Shown here one piece after another: positions 1 to 6,838 of a stretch of DNA of 6,838 nucleotides. Origin of the DNA: F23-B02 sp963627445 (GTDB lineage: Bacteria; Bacillota; Clostridia; Oscillospirales; Oscillospiraceae); NCBI GenBank assembly GCA_963627445.1, contig CAVGBM010000056.1, forward strand, positions 1 through 6,838, written 5' to 3'. Within the stretch, counting starts at the first letter, position 1. Each line of letters begins with the position of its first letter. The notes under the pieces are model-generated. The model saw only the letters and a list, made by a program, of their open reading frames with translations, had not been told where the DNA came from and did no database searches. The translations under genes and the position numbers were made by a program.

Positions 1-17
1 AGGTGAGCCGGTTTTGT

Positions 18-1298
18 TTATTTTGCATTATAAATATCAACAGAGTCCATGATCTTGACCGTTACATCGAAGGTCGAGCCGCTGCGCCAGACTGTGAAGC
101 TTATCTCATCGCCGATGTCGAGCTTGGACTTTTCCTCAGCGATATCCGAGGTCGAATGCGCGTCCTTACCGTTGACCTTGACGATGATATCGCCCTTTTT
201 GATGCCCTGCTTCTGCGCATCGGAATTATCCAGAACCTCGGAGACGTAAAGCCCGACGGGAATACCATAGTGCTTGGCGATATCCTCGCTGATGGGCCCG
301 ACAGTCACGCCGATGGTCGAGCGGCCGTACACCGCACCGTCAGCCATGAGGGCGGCAACGATGCTTTGCAGGGTGTCCGACGGGATGGCAAAGCCGATGC
401 CCTCGATGTTCGAAAAGCTCGAAACTATCTTCATGTTCGTGATGCCGATGACCTGCCCGCGGTCATTAAACAGCGGGCCGCCGGAGTTGCCCTCGTTGAT
501 GGAGGTGTCGGTCTGCAAAAGATTCATGACAGCGCCGTTGTAGCTGACCTCGCGGCTTGTTGCGGAGATGATGCCGCTTGTCATCGTGAGGCTGTAGTCC
601 GGGCTGAGGGGGTTGCCGATAGCGCAGACCGCGTCGCCCGTGCGGATATCCTTCGAGCTTGCGAAGACCGCCGGAGTGAGGCCGGTCGCTTCTATCTTCA
701 GGATCGCAATGTCGCTCTGCGAGTCCGCACCGACGAGCTTAGCGTCAAAGGTCGAGCCGTCGGAAAGCTGCACGGTCGCGCGCGTGCCCTCGTCGATGAC
801 GTGGGTGTTTGTGAGGATATAGCCTTCGGAGGAGACGACGATGCCGCTGCCCCAGCTATACGAGTCGCTGCTCTTGCCGTCAAAGGACTTGATGCCGACG
901 ACGGACGGTGAGCACTTGTCGAATATCTCGTTGAAGCTGAGCTTCTGCGCGCTCGCAGAGCCCGTTTGCAGCGTGAGCGAGCCGCGGTCGGCCACCTTTT
1001 CGAGCTTTACGCTCGACGGCGTGTTCGACGCAGCCGAGTAGTAATCCTCAAAATAGGTCATGTAGCTTTTAGGCAGGCTCTCGTCGTCATTGCTGTCGAT
1101 GCTCGAGCGATCGTTGTTGAGCACGGCGTAGGTGCCGCCGCCCAAAAGCAGGAGCACGCACATCACGATCGCGACTATGCGGGCTGTGCGGCTGCCCGGG
1201 AGCTTTGCCTGCGGGCGCTGCACGCTGGGCTGCACAGGGTCAGCGGGGGTCGTATAATTCGGCTTATACCAATTTTCGTTGTTATCGTACCAACTCAT
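18..1298 (-). CDS. htrA: HtrA/DegP-like membrane-anchored serine protease (trypsin-PDZ)
   Basis: This 426-residue protein is an HtrA-family protease, expected to degrade or refold damaged proteins on the outer face of the membrane. It has a polar cytoplasmic tail (about 1-38), one membrane segment (about 40-60), an acidic, Ser-rich linker, a trypsin-like domain (about 122-320) and one PDZ domain (about 325-418). The catalytic triad is visible as His166 (TNTHVI), Asp196 (SQSDIAIL) and Ser272 (NEGNSGGPL), so it should be active. Length and order match Gram-positive HtrA/YkdA-type proteins. The ATG is preceded by AGAGGAG (1302-1308); its GAGG core is 5 nt from the start, and no other in-frame ATG occurs before the membrane segment. 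It begins 12 bp after the histidine kinase stop, so it is the third gene of the regulator-kinase operon. It ends in TAA, 17 bp from the window edge, and no terminator is visible there. The family call is firm; the substrates are unknown. Confidence 0.95.
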   Translation of the reverse strand: MSWYDNNENWYKPNYTTPADPVQPSVQRPQAKLPGSRTARIVAIVMCVLLLLGGGTYAVLNNDRSSIDSNDDESLPKSYMTYFEDYYSAASNTPSSVKLEKVADRGSLTLQTGSASAQKLSFNEIFDKCSPSVVGIKSFDGKSSDSYSWGSGIVVSSEGYILTNTHVIDEGTRATVQLSDGSTFDAKLVGADSQSDIAILKIEATGLTPAVFASSKDIRTGDAVCAIGNPLSPDYSLTMTSGIISATSREVSYNGAVMNLLQTDTSINEGNSGGPLFNDRGQVIGITNMKIVSSFSNIEGIGFAIPSDTLQSIVAALMADGAVYGRSTIGVTVGPISEDIAKHYGIPVGLYVSEVLDNSDAQKQGIKKGDIIVKVNGKDAHSTSDIAEEKSKLDIGDEISFTVWRSGSTFDVTVKIMDSVDIYNAK

Positions 1299-1310
1299 AA
1301 GCTCCTCTTT

Positions 1311-2729
1311 CTATGCCAGGGGCAGTGTGAATACAAATTCCGTAACGCCGTCGCGGCTGGTGACCACGATATTCTCGTCGTGGCTGTTGATTATCCTCTT
1401 CACGAGGTACAGCCCGAGCCCGACACCGTCCTTGTCGAGACTGCGCGAGCGGTCGGATTTGTGGAAACGGTCAAAGATAAGCGGCAGGTCGTCCTCGGGG
1501 ATGGTCTCGCCCCTGTCCTTAATAGAAACATATGCCTTGCCGTCGCGCTTATACAGCCTTATCGTGATGGTGCTGCCGGGTGCGGCAAATTTAACGGCGT
1601 TGTCTGTGAGGTTATACAGCACCTGCGTTATCGAGTCGCGCTCGGCAAAAACAATGATCGGATCCTCGGGAAGCTGAGGGTCGACATCGAGGTTTTTCTC
1701 CTTTGCGCGGCTTTCAAAGCTCAAAAGCGTCTGCAATAAGAGCTCCGACAGGTCAAACTTCTTGCGCTTTGATTTGTCGACCGCCTTGGTCTCGGCCTGC
1801 GAAAGGTCGAGCATGTTGCGAACCAAGCGTGCAAGCCTGCGAGTCTCGTCGGCTATCTTGCGCAGGTACTTATCCTCCTGCTCGCGGGGGATGGTGCCGT
1901 CGATGATGCCGTCGGCAAAGCCCGCTATCGTCGTCATGGGCGTGCGCAGCTCGTGCGATATATTCGCGATGAGCTCCTGACGCTTGCGGTCGGAGCGCTC
2001 AAGGCTGTCTGCCATGTTGTTGAACGAATCTAAAAGCGTTCCTATCTCGTCGTCGCGCCGGTCGGTGTTCTGCACGCGCACGGAAAAGTTGCCCAGTGCA
2101 AACTTTCGCGACGCAACGGTCAGCTGATCAAGCGGCTCTGCCATCTTTTTTGAGAAGATAAGCGACATGAGCATCGCGATGAGCATCACCGCAACGCCCA
2201 CAGTGAGCGCAACGCCTATAAAGGTCTTCCATGTGTCCAGAACGGCCGCGTTGTCCGAGGACACGAACACATAGCCGATGACACCGCTGTCTGTTTCGAT
2301 GGGCTTTGCCACGACCAGGCGCTGCTCGGAGTAAAAGCCCGCGAGCGTCGTCAGCCGGTCAAGCCCCTTTTCAACGTGCAGCGTGTTCAGGACCGTTTGG
2401 TCGAGCTGCCGCCCCGTGTGCTCGCAGTAGGGCACCAAATCGGAACAGGACAGTACAAGACCGTCCTGATCGCTGATGAATATATGACAATCGGTGCTGT
2501 TTGCGATGGGGCTTATCGTCATGCGCAGGCTCCACGAGGACAGAGACTCCTCGCGGCTGATGGCGGCGGCAGCGCGCACGACCTCGTCGGCGCTGGCGTT
2601 CATGTTGTCACGGGTGTTGTTGATAAGATAGCTTCTCCCGAGAAAGAAGAAGGCGGCACCGATGATGGTGAAGCAGCATAGAACGAGGGTGGCAGTGGCA
2701 AGAAAGTTTCTAAAATAGATACTTTTCAT
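1311..2729 (-). CDS. Two-component sensor histidine kinase (HAMP-HisKA-HATPase)
   Basis: This 472-residue membrane kinase should autophosphorylate on His and pass the phosphate to the adjacent response regulator. Domains in order: membrane segment about 11-31, extracytoplasmic sensor region about 32-167, second membrane segment about 168-192, HAMP linker about 193-245, HisKA dimerisation helix with the H-box NISHELRTP (phospho-His259), and an HATPase_c domain from about 355. The ATPase shows the N-box (QVLYNLTDNAVKF, Asn373/Asn377), an F-box (FDRFHKSDRSRS) and the G2 box GVGLGLYLVKRI at 435-446. The G1 box reads DRGETI (405-410) in place of the usual DxGxG. The sensor region has three cysteines (81, 95, 102). 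The ATG directly follows the regulator's TAA and lacks a good Shine-Dalgarno site, which points to translational coupling. Linkage to htrA recalls CssS of Bacillus, but the sensor sequence is not one I can tie to a known signal. Confidence 0.94.
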   Translation of the reverse strand: MKSIYFRNFLATATLVLCCFTIIGAAFFFLGRSYLINNTRDNMNASADEVVRAAAAISREESLSSWSLRMTISPIANSTDCHIFISDQDGLVLSCSDLVPYCEHTGRQLDQTVLNTLHVEKGLDRLTTLAGFYSEQRLVVAKPIETDSGVIGYVFVSSDNAAVLDTWKTFIGVALTVGVAVMLIAMLMSLIFSKKMAEPLDQLTVASRKFALGNFSVRVQNTDRRDDEIGTLLDSFNNMADSLERSDRKRQELIANISHELRTPMTTIAGFADGIIDGTIPREQEDKYLRKIADETRRLARLVRNMLDLSQAETKAVDKSKRKKFDLSELLLQTLLSFESRAKEKNLDVDPQLPEDPIIVFAERDSITQVLYNLTDNAVKFAAPGSTITIRLYKRDGKAYVSIKDRGETIPEDDLPLIFDRFHKSDRSRSLDKDGVGLGLYLVKRIINSHDENIVVTSRDGVTEFVFTLPLA

Positions 2730-3416
2730 TTATCGTGCAACTTCAAACTTGTAGCCCACGCCCCAGACGGTCTGCAGCGACCACTGGTCGGAAACGCCCT
2801 CGAGCTTTTCGCGCAGGCGCTTGATGTGGACATCGACAGTTCTCGAATCGCCGAAGTAGTCAAAGCCCCAGACCTCGTCAAGAAGCTGGTTTCTCGTGAA
2901 AACGATGTTCGGCGAGGCAGCGAGATGGTAAAGAAGCTCCATCTCCTTAGGCGGCGTGTCGACCTTCTTGCCGTCGACGATGAGCTCGTAGGAATCGAGG
3001 TTCACAATGAGCTTGTCGTAGCAGAGCTTTTTCTCCTTGGGAGCATCGTTATCCTCCGTGCGGCGCATGACCGCGTGGATGCGCGCAAGCAGCTCCTTGA
3101 CCTCAAAGGGCTTGGTGATATAATCGTCCGCGCCCGAGTCAAGACCCGTGACCTTGTCCGAGGTCTCGCCCTTGGCCGTGAGCATGATGATGGGCACCGA
3201 CGAGGTCTTGCGGATCTCGCGGCAGACCTGAACGCCGTCCATAACGGGCATCATCACGTCCAGCAGCACAAGGTCGGGGCCAAGCTCATTAAACATGGTC
3301 ATGCCCTTACCGCCGTCGTGGGCGATGCTGACATCAAAGCCGTCCTTTTCAAGATAGAGCATCAGCAGCTCGGCGATGTTGACATCGTCTTCTACAATGA
3401 GGGCTCTTTTATTCAT
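2730..3416 (-). CDS. OmpR/PhoB-family response regulator
   Basis: This 228-residue cytoplasmic regulator is the partner of the downstream kinase. The receiver domain (about 1-118) keeps all key residues: acidic pair Glu9/Asp10 with Asp11, phospho-acceptor Asp53 (LLDVMMPVMD), Thr80 (IIMLTA) and Lys102 (ITKPF). A winged-helix DNA-binding domain follows (about 130-226), with the family features RNQLLDEVWG, SRTVDVHIKRLREKL and the C-terminal hairpin TVWGVGYKFE. Length is typical of the family. The ATG is supported by AAGGGGG (3424-3430, read on the minus strand) seven bases upstream. It is the first gene of a three-gene operon with the kinase and HtrA, driven by the promoter at 3460-3488. As in other systems of this type it may regulate its own operon, and repeated half-sites lie upstream. 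Family assignment is firm. A CssR-like role is inferred from gene order only. Confidence 0.95.
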   Translation of the reverse strand: MNKRALIVEDDVNIAELLMLYLEKDGFDVSIAHDGGKGMTMFNELGPDLVLLDVMMPVMDGVQVCREIRKTSSVPIIMLTAKGETSDKVTGLDSGADDYITKPFEVKELLARIHAVMRRTEDNDAPKEKKLCYDKLIVNLDSYELIVDGKKVDTPPKEMELLYHLAASPNIVFTRNQLLDEVWGFDYFGDSRTVDVHIKRLREKLEGVSDQWSLQTVWGVGYKFEVAR

Positions 3417-3420
3417 AATT

Positions 3421-3430
3421 CTTCCCCCTT
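3421..3430 (-). promoter_or_regulatory. Ribosome binding site of the response regulator
   Basis: Read on the minus strand this is AAGGGGGAAG. AAGGGGG differs from the AAGGAGG consensus by one base and stands seven bases before the ATG at 3416. It fixes the start of the first gene of the minus-strand operon. Confidence 0.75.
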
Positions 3431-3459
3431 AGGTGAAATTTAATGCAGAATTTGATATT

Positions 3460-3488
3460 ATTATAGCGATGATTTGATTATACATCAA
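3460..3488 (-). promoter_or_regulatory. Sigma-A-type promoter of the regulator-kinase-htrA operon
   Basis: On the minus strand there is a -35 box TTGATG (3488-3483), a 17-bp spacer and a perfect -10 box TATAAT (3465-3460). Spacing is ideal and the predicted start point, near 3453, gives a leader of roughly 37 nt. The three downstream genes are separated by 0 and 12 bp with no sign of an internal promoter or terminator, so this promoter probably drives all three. The transcript start has not been measured. Confidence 0.75.
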
Positions 3489-3529
3489 GCAAAACGATAA
3501 AGGTGAATAAAATGTAAAACAAAACGGTG

Positions 3530-3555
3530 TAATGTATATTTTTTCATTTACATTA
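3530..3555. repeat. Imperfectly spaced inverted repeat TAATGTA...TACATTA
   Basis: Seven-base arms TAATGTA (3530-3536) and TACATTA (3549-3555) flank a 12-nt spacer. A further AATGTA copy lies at 3511-3516, exactly 20 bp before the first arm's AATGTA. The right arm overlaps the -35 box of the methyltransferase promoter. This could be an operator for the neighbouring response regulator, but the region is AT-rich and chance is a real alternative. Confidence 0.3.
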
Positions 3556-3575
3556 TAAAGGTTTTCGGTTATTAT
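3547..3575 (+). promoter_or_regulatory. Sigma-A-type promoter of the RNA methyltransferase gene
   Basis: A -35 box TTTACA (3547-3552), a 17-bp spacer and a -10 box TATTAT (3570-3575) point toward the methyltransferase. Each box differs from consensus at one position. The predicted start point near 3582 gives a short leader of about 18-20 nt that carries the strong Shine-Dalgarno AAAAGGAG at 3585-3592, eight bases before the ATG. This promoter is divergent from that of the two-component operon, with about 60 bp between the two -35 boxes. Confidence 0.6.
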
Positions 3576-3600
3576 CTAATCTGGAAAAGGAGATTTCAGC

Positions 3601-4716
3601 ATGAACGATAAATTTGACCTGTGCGTGCCCTGCCTGCTCGGCCTTGAGGGGCCGATCGCCGATGAGCTCAGGAGAATGAAGCTTGAGGGTGTACGCTCGG
3701 AAAACGGCAGAGTGTATTTTAAGGGCGGCGCAGAAGCGATCGCCAAGGCGAATATAAATTTAAGGATAGGCGAGCGGGTGCTCGTAGAGCTCGGCAGGTT
3801 CGAAGCGCGCAGCTTCGACGAGCTTTTTGAAAGGACCAAGGCTCTGCCGTGGGAAATGCTCATCCCACGGGACGCAGCCTTCCCCGTCAAGGGCTACAGC
3901 CTCAACTCGAAGCTGTTTTCCGTCTCCGACTGCCAGAAGATAATCAAAAAGGCGGTCGTGGAGCGGCTAAAAAGCGTTTACGGTATCGAGTGGTTCGACG
4001 AGACGGCGGAAACATATCAGATACAGTTTTCTATAATGAAGGATGTGGCCTCGCTGTGCATCGACACCTCGGGCGCAGGGCTCCACAAGCGCGGCTACCG
4101 TCCGGCGCACAACGCAGCGCCCCTCAAGGAGACCATGGCCGCCGCTATGGTCACGCTCTCGCGCTACCGCGGCAGAGAGGATTTCTGCGACCCGTTCTGC
4201 GGTAGCGGAACTATCCCCATCGAAGCAGCCCTCATCGCCAAAAACCGCGCACCCGGGCTCGACCGCCGCTTCTCGGCAATGGACTGGCGCAGCCTTGACG
4301 GCAGTGTGTGGAACAAAGCCCGTGAGGAGGCTCGGTCAAGGGAGTTCCACGGCGACTACCGCATTATCGGTGCGGATATCGACCCCAACGCACTGGTGAT
4401 AGCCCGTGAAAACGCCGAGCGCGCCGGTGTTGCGGATATCGTCCGCTTTGAAAAAGCGGATGCGACAAAATTCGACAGGAAAACCGAAAACGGCATCATC
4501 GTCACAAACCCGCCCTACGGCGAACGCATCATGGAAAAGCAGGAGGCCGAGACGCTGTATCGCCTGTTCGGCGAGGCGTGGCGCAAGACGGAAAACTGGA
4601 AGCTGTACCTGCTGTCCTCGCACACCGAGTTTGAGCGCACCTTCGGCAAGTCAGCCGACAAAAAGCGTAAGCTGTATAACGGCATGATAAAGTGCGATCT
4701 GTTCATGTACTTCTGA
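3601..4716 (+). CDS. ypsC: THUMP-domain class I SAM-dependent RNA methyltransferase (YpsC/RlmL family)
   Basis: This 371-residue protein belongs to the family of Bacillus YpsC and the N-terminal half of E. coli RlmL, which methylates N2 of a guanine (G2445) in 23S rRNA using S-adenosylmethionine. An N-terminal ferredoxin-like/THUMP RNA-binding region spans about 1-156, followed by the conserved HKRGYR (162-167). A Rossmann-fold methyltransferase domain follows, with SAM-binding motif DPFCGSGT (197-204), the acidic ADID (258-261) and the catalytic NPPY (303-306, in TNPPYGER). Length fits the single-domain Firmicutes form; it lacks the second, RlmK-like half of the E. coli fusion. The ATG has a strong AAAAGGAG site eight bases upstream. 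It is a single gene, divergent from the two-component operon and followed by the separately promoted groESL. Proteins of this kind are often mislabelled as adenine-specific DNA methylases because of NPPY. The family is certain; the exact target base is inferred. Confidence 0.92.
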   Translation: MNDKFDLCVPCLLGLEGPIADELRRMKLEGVRSENGRVYFKGGAEAIAKANINLRIGERVLVELGRFEARSFDELFERTKALPWEMLIPRDAAFPVKGYSLNSKLFSVSDCQKIIKKAVVERLKSVYGIEWFDETAETYQIQFSIMKDVASLCIDTSGAGLHKRGYRPAHNAAPLKETMAAAMVTLSRYRGREDFCDPFCGSGTIPIEAALIAKNRAPGLDRRFSAMDWRSLDGSVWNKAREEARSREFHGDYRIIGADIDPNALVIARENAERAGVADIVRFEKADATKFDRKTENGIIVTNPPYGERIMEKQEAETLYRLFGEAWRKTENWKLYLLSSHTEFERTFGKSADKKRKLYNGMIKCDLFMYF

Positions 4717-4768
4717 AATTTGCGTCGAAATATATATAAAATTTCATAAAATTTTTGTGTTTTTGCTA

Positions 4769-4799
4769 TTGCAAAATCCGAAAAGTGTGTTATTATAAT
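4769..4799 (+). promoter_or_regulatory. groESL promoter
   Basis: A -35-like TTGCAA (4769-4774) is followed 16 bp later by TATTAT (4791-4796), preceded by TGT, which makes an extended -10 (TGnTATTAT). An overlapping perfect TATAAT lies at 4794-4799, with a 19-bp spacer, and is the alternative -10. The predicted start point (about 4803-4806) falls at the left edge of CIRCE, so HrcA bound there would block transcription. A/T tracts at about 4736-4764, including ATAAAATTT repeated at 4736-4744 and 4746-4754, could act as an UP element. TTGCAA lies partly within a small inverted repeat (TTTTGC, TATT, GCAAAA; 4761-4776). Confidence 0.7.
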
Positions 4800-4800
4800 A

Positions 4801-4839
4801 ATCGAATTAGCACTCAAGGCTAAAGAGTGCTAATTCGAT
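4801..4839 (+). promoter_or_regulatory. CIRCE operator (HrcA binding site), extended arms
   Basis: The core is an exact consensus CIRCE: TTAGCACTC (4807-4815), a 9-nt spacer, GAGTGCTAA (4825-4833). HrcA repressor binds this element in many Firmicutes and releases it on heat or misfolding stress, with GroEL helping to keep HrcA active, so the operon senses its own free chaperonin. Here the palindrome continues for six more matched bases on each side (ATCGAA and TTCGAT), giving 15-bp perfect arms. It lies between the promoter and groES, 36 bp before the groES ATG. hrcA itself is not in the window. Confidence 0.97.
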
Positions 4840-4862
4840 GAATTTTTTTGTATAAAATGTTT

Positions 4863-4867
4863 GGAGG
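4863..4867 (+). promoter_or_regulatory. groES ribosome binding site (decides the start codon)
   Basis: GGAGG lies eight bases before the ATG at 4876. An in-frame TTG at 4861 would add five residues (MEVIY) but overlaps this site and has none of its own. The ATG also begins the family-typical sequence MKLKPLADRI, so the TTG start is rejected. Confidence 0.9.
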
Positions 4868-4875
4868 TAATATAT

Positions 4876-5160
4876 ATGAAGCTGAAACCTTTGGCAGACA
4901 GGATCGTGCTCGTGCAGCGTGCTGCCGAGGAGAAGACCCAGAGCGGCATTTTCCTCACCGCTTCCGCTCAGGAGAAGCCCGAAATTTATGAGGTCGTCGA
5001 GGTCGGCCCCGGCGGCGTAGTCGACGGCAACGAGGTCAAGATGGAAGTTTCCGTCGGCGACAAGGTCCTTGTCGGCAAGTACAGCGGCAGCAAGATAAAG
5101 CTCGACGATGTTGATTACACCATCGTCCGCCAGAATGATATACTTGCAATAGTAGAGTAA
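4876..5160 (+). CDS. groES: GroES co-chaperonin (Hsp10)
   Basis: This 94-residue protein is the heptameric lid that closes the GroEL cage and helps release folded protein in the cytoplasm. It opens with the family hallmark LKPLADRIV, then the mobile loop (about 17-33) with the GroEL-contacting hydrophobic tripeptide in SGIFL (23-27), followed by VGPGG (43-47), VGDKVLVGKYSG (60-71) and the C-terminal IVRQNDILAIVE. Length matches the usual 94-97 residues. The start is the ATG with GGAGG eight bases upstream. It is the first gene of the CIRCE-controlled operon, and its TAA lies within the groEL Shine-Dalgarno region, 13 bp before the groEL ATG. Nothing suggests truncation. Identification is secure. 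Confidence 0.98.
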   Translation: MKLKPLADRIVLVQRAAEEKTQSGIFLTASAQEKPEIYEVVEVGPGGVVDGNEVKMEVSVGDKVLVGKYSGSKIKLDDVDYTIVRQNDILAIVE

Positions 5161-5173
5161 GGAGTGTTGAATC

Positions 5174-6799
<1,626 letters not shown>

Positions 6800-6804
6800 T
6801 TTAA

Positions 6805-6830
6805 TAGTAGGCACTGATAGTAGGCACTGA
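6805..6830. repeat. Perfect 13-bp tandem duplication after groEL
   Basis: TAGTAGGCACTGA occurs twice with no gap (6805-6817 and 6818-6830), starting five bases after the groEL stop. The next bases are AAAAGGCT and then the window ends, so it cannot be told whether more copies follow. The unit is not palindromic and resembles no terminator or operator I know. The trailing A-run plus GGCT could be the left side of a terminator stem, but its other half is outside the window. Confidence 0.85.
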
Positions 6831-6838
6831 AAAAGGCT

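Noticed and set aside
3..911. 302-residue open frame on the plus strand opposite htrA
   Set aside because: It is antisense to the protease domain, low in motif content and rich in Asp/Arg/Ala as expected from GC-rich antisense codons, and it has no ribosome binding site.
966..1739. 257-residue plus-strand open frame spanning the htrA-kinase junction
   Set aside because: It overlaps two clear genes on the opposite strand and has no recognisable domain or start signal.
2826..3443. 205-residue plus-strand open frame opposite the response regulator
   Set aside because: It is an antisense shadow of a complete OmpR-family gene, with no ribosome site or family motif.
3431..3515. AGGTGAA repeated at 3431-3437 and 3501-3507
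   Set aside because: Only seven bases match, the following bases need a gap to align, and the 70-bp separation has no known meaning; chance is sufficient.
4501..4530. NPPY motif suggesting an adenine-specific DNA methylase and hence a restriction system
   Set aside because: The THUMP region, HKRGYR and DPFCGSGT place the protein in the rRNA methyltransferase family, and there is no restriction or specificity gene beside it.
4727..4776. Possible terminator after the methyltransferase (GAAAT...ATTTC and TTTTGC...GCAAAA)
   Set aside because: The stems are only 5-6 bp and AT-rich, and no T-run follows the second stem. They are more likely part of the A/T-rich groESL promoter upstream region.
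4861..4875. Upstream TTG start for groES
   Set aside because: It overlaps the GGAGG site and would add MEVIY, which is absent from the family; the ATG at 4876 fits both the ribosome site and the conserved N-terminus.

Overview
The window looks like chromosomal DNA from a gut-type member of the Firmicutes (class Clostridia, probably Oscillospiraceae/Ruminococcaceae). The basis is a perfect HrcA-type CIRCE operator before groESL, strong purine-rich Shine-Dalgarno sites, sigma-A-like promoters in short AT-rich gaps, GC-rich coding DNA, and protein styles typical of that group (a membrane-anchored HtrA, an OmpR-type two-component pair, a YpsC-type RNA methyltransferase). The lineage is inferred from these traits and not from any database match.

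Layout. Positions 18-3416 are a compact three-gene operon on the minus strand, read from right to left: an OmpR/PhoB-family response regulator (2730-3416), its sensor histidine kinase (1311-2729, whose ATG directly follows the regulator's stop codon) and an HtrA/DegP-like trypsin-PDZ protease (18-1298). A good promoter (TTGATG, 17 bp, TATAAT) lies at 3460-3488. The 184-bp divergent gap also carries a promoter for a plus-strand THUMP-domain RNA methyltransferase (3601-4716). A 159-bp AT-rich gap then holds the heat-shock promoter and the CIRCE element. It is followed by groES (4876-5160) and groEL (5174-6799). The last 39 bases hold a perfect 13-bp tandem duplication.

How the parts may work together. 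Two protein-quality-control units sit on either side of a 23S rRNA-modification gene. The minus-strand operon puts a sensor, a regulator and an extracytoplasmic protease in one transcript. This resembles CssRS control of htrA/htrB in Bacillus subtilis, so a secretion- or envelope-stress circuit is a reasonable inference. GroESL is the cytoplasmic folding machine and is very probably repressed by HrcA through CIRCE. All six genes look intact.

I found no mobile element, tRNA, rRNA, CRISPR array or clearly novel system. The points most worth a second look are regulatory: a CIRCE with 15-bp arms followed by a T7 tract, repeated half-sites between the divergent promoters, the extracytoplasmic cysteines of the kinase, and the tandem repeat after groEL.
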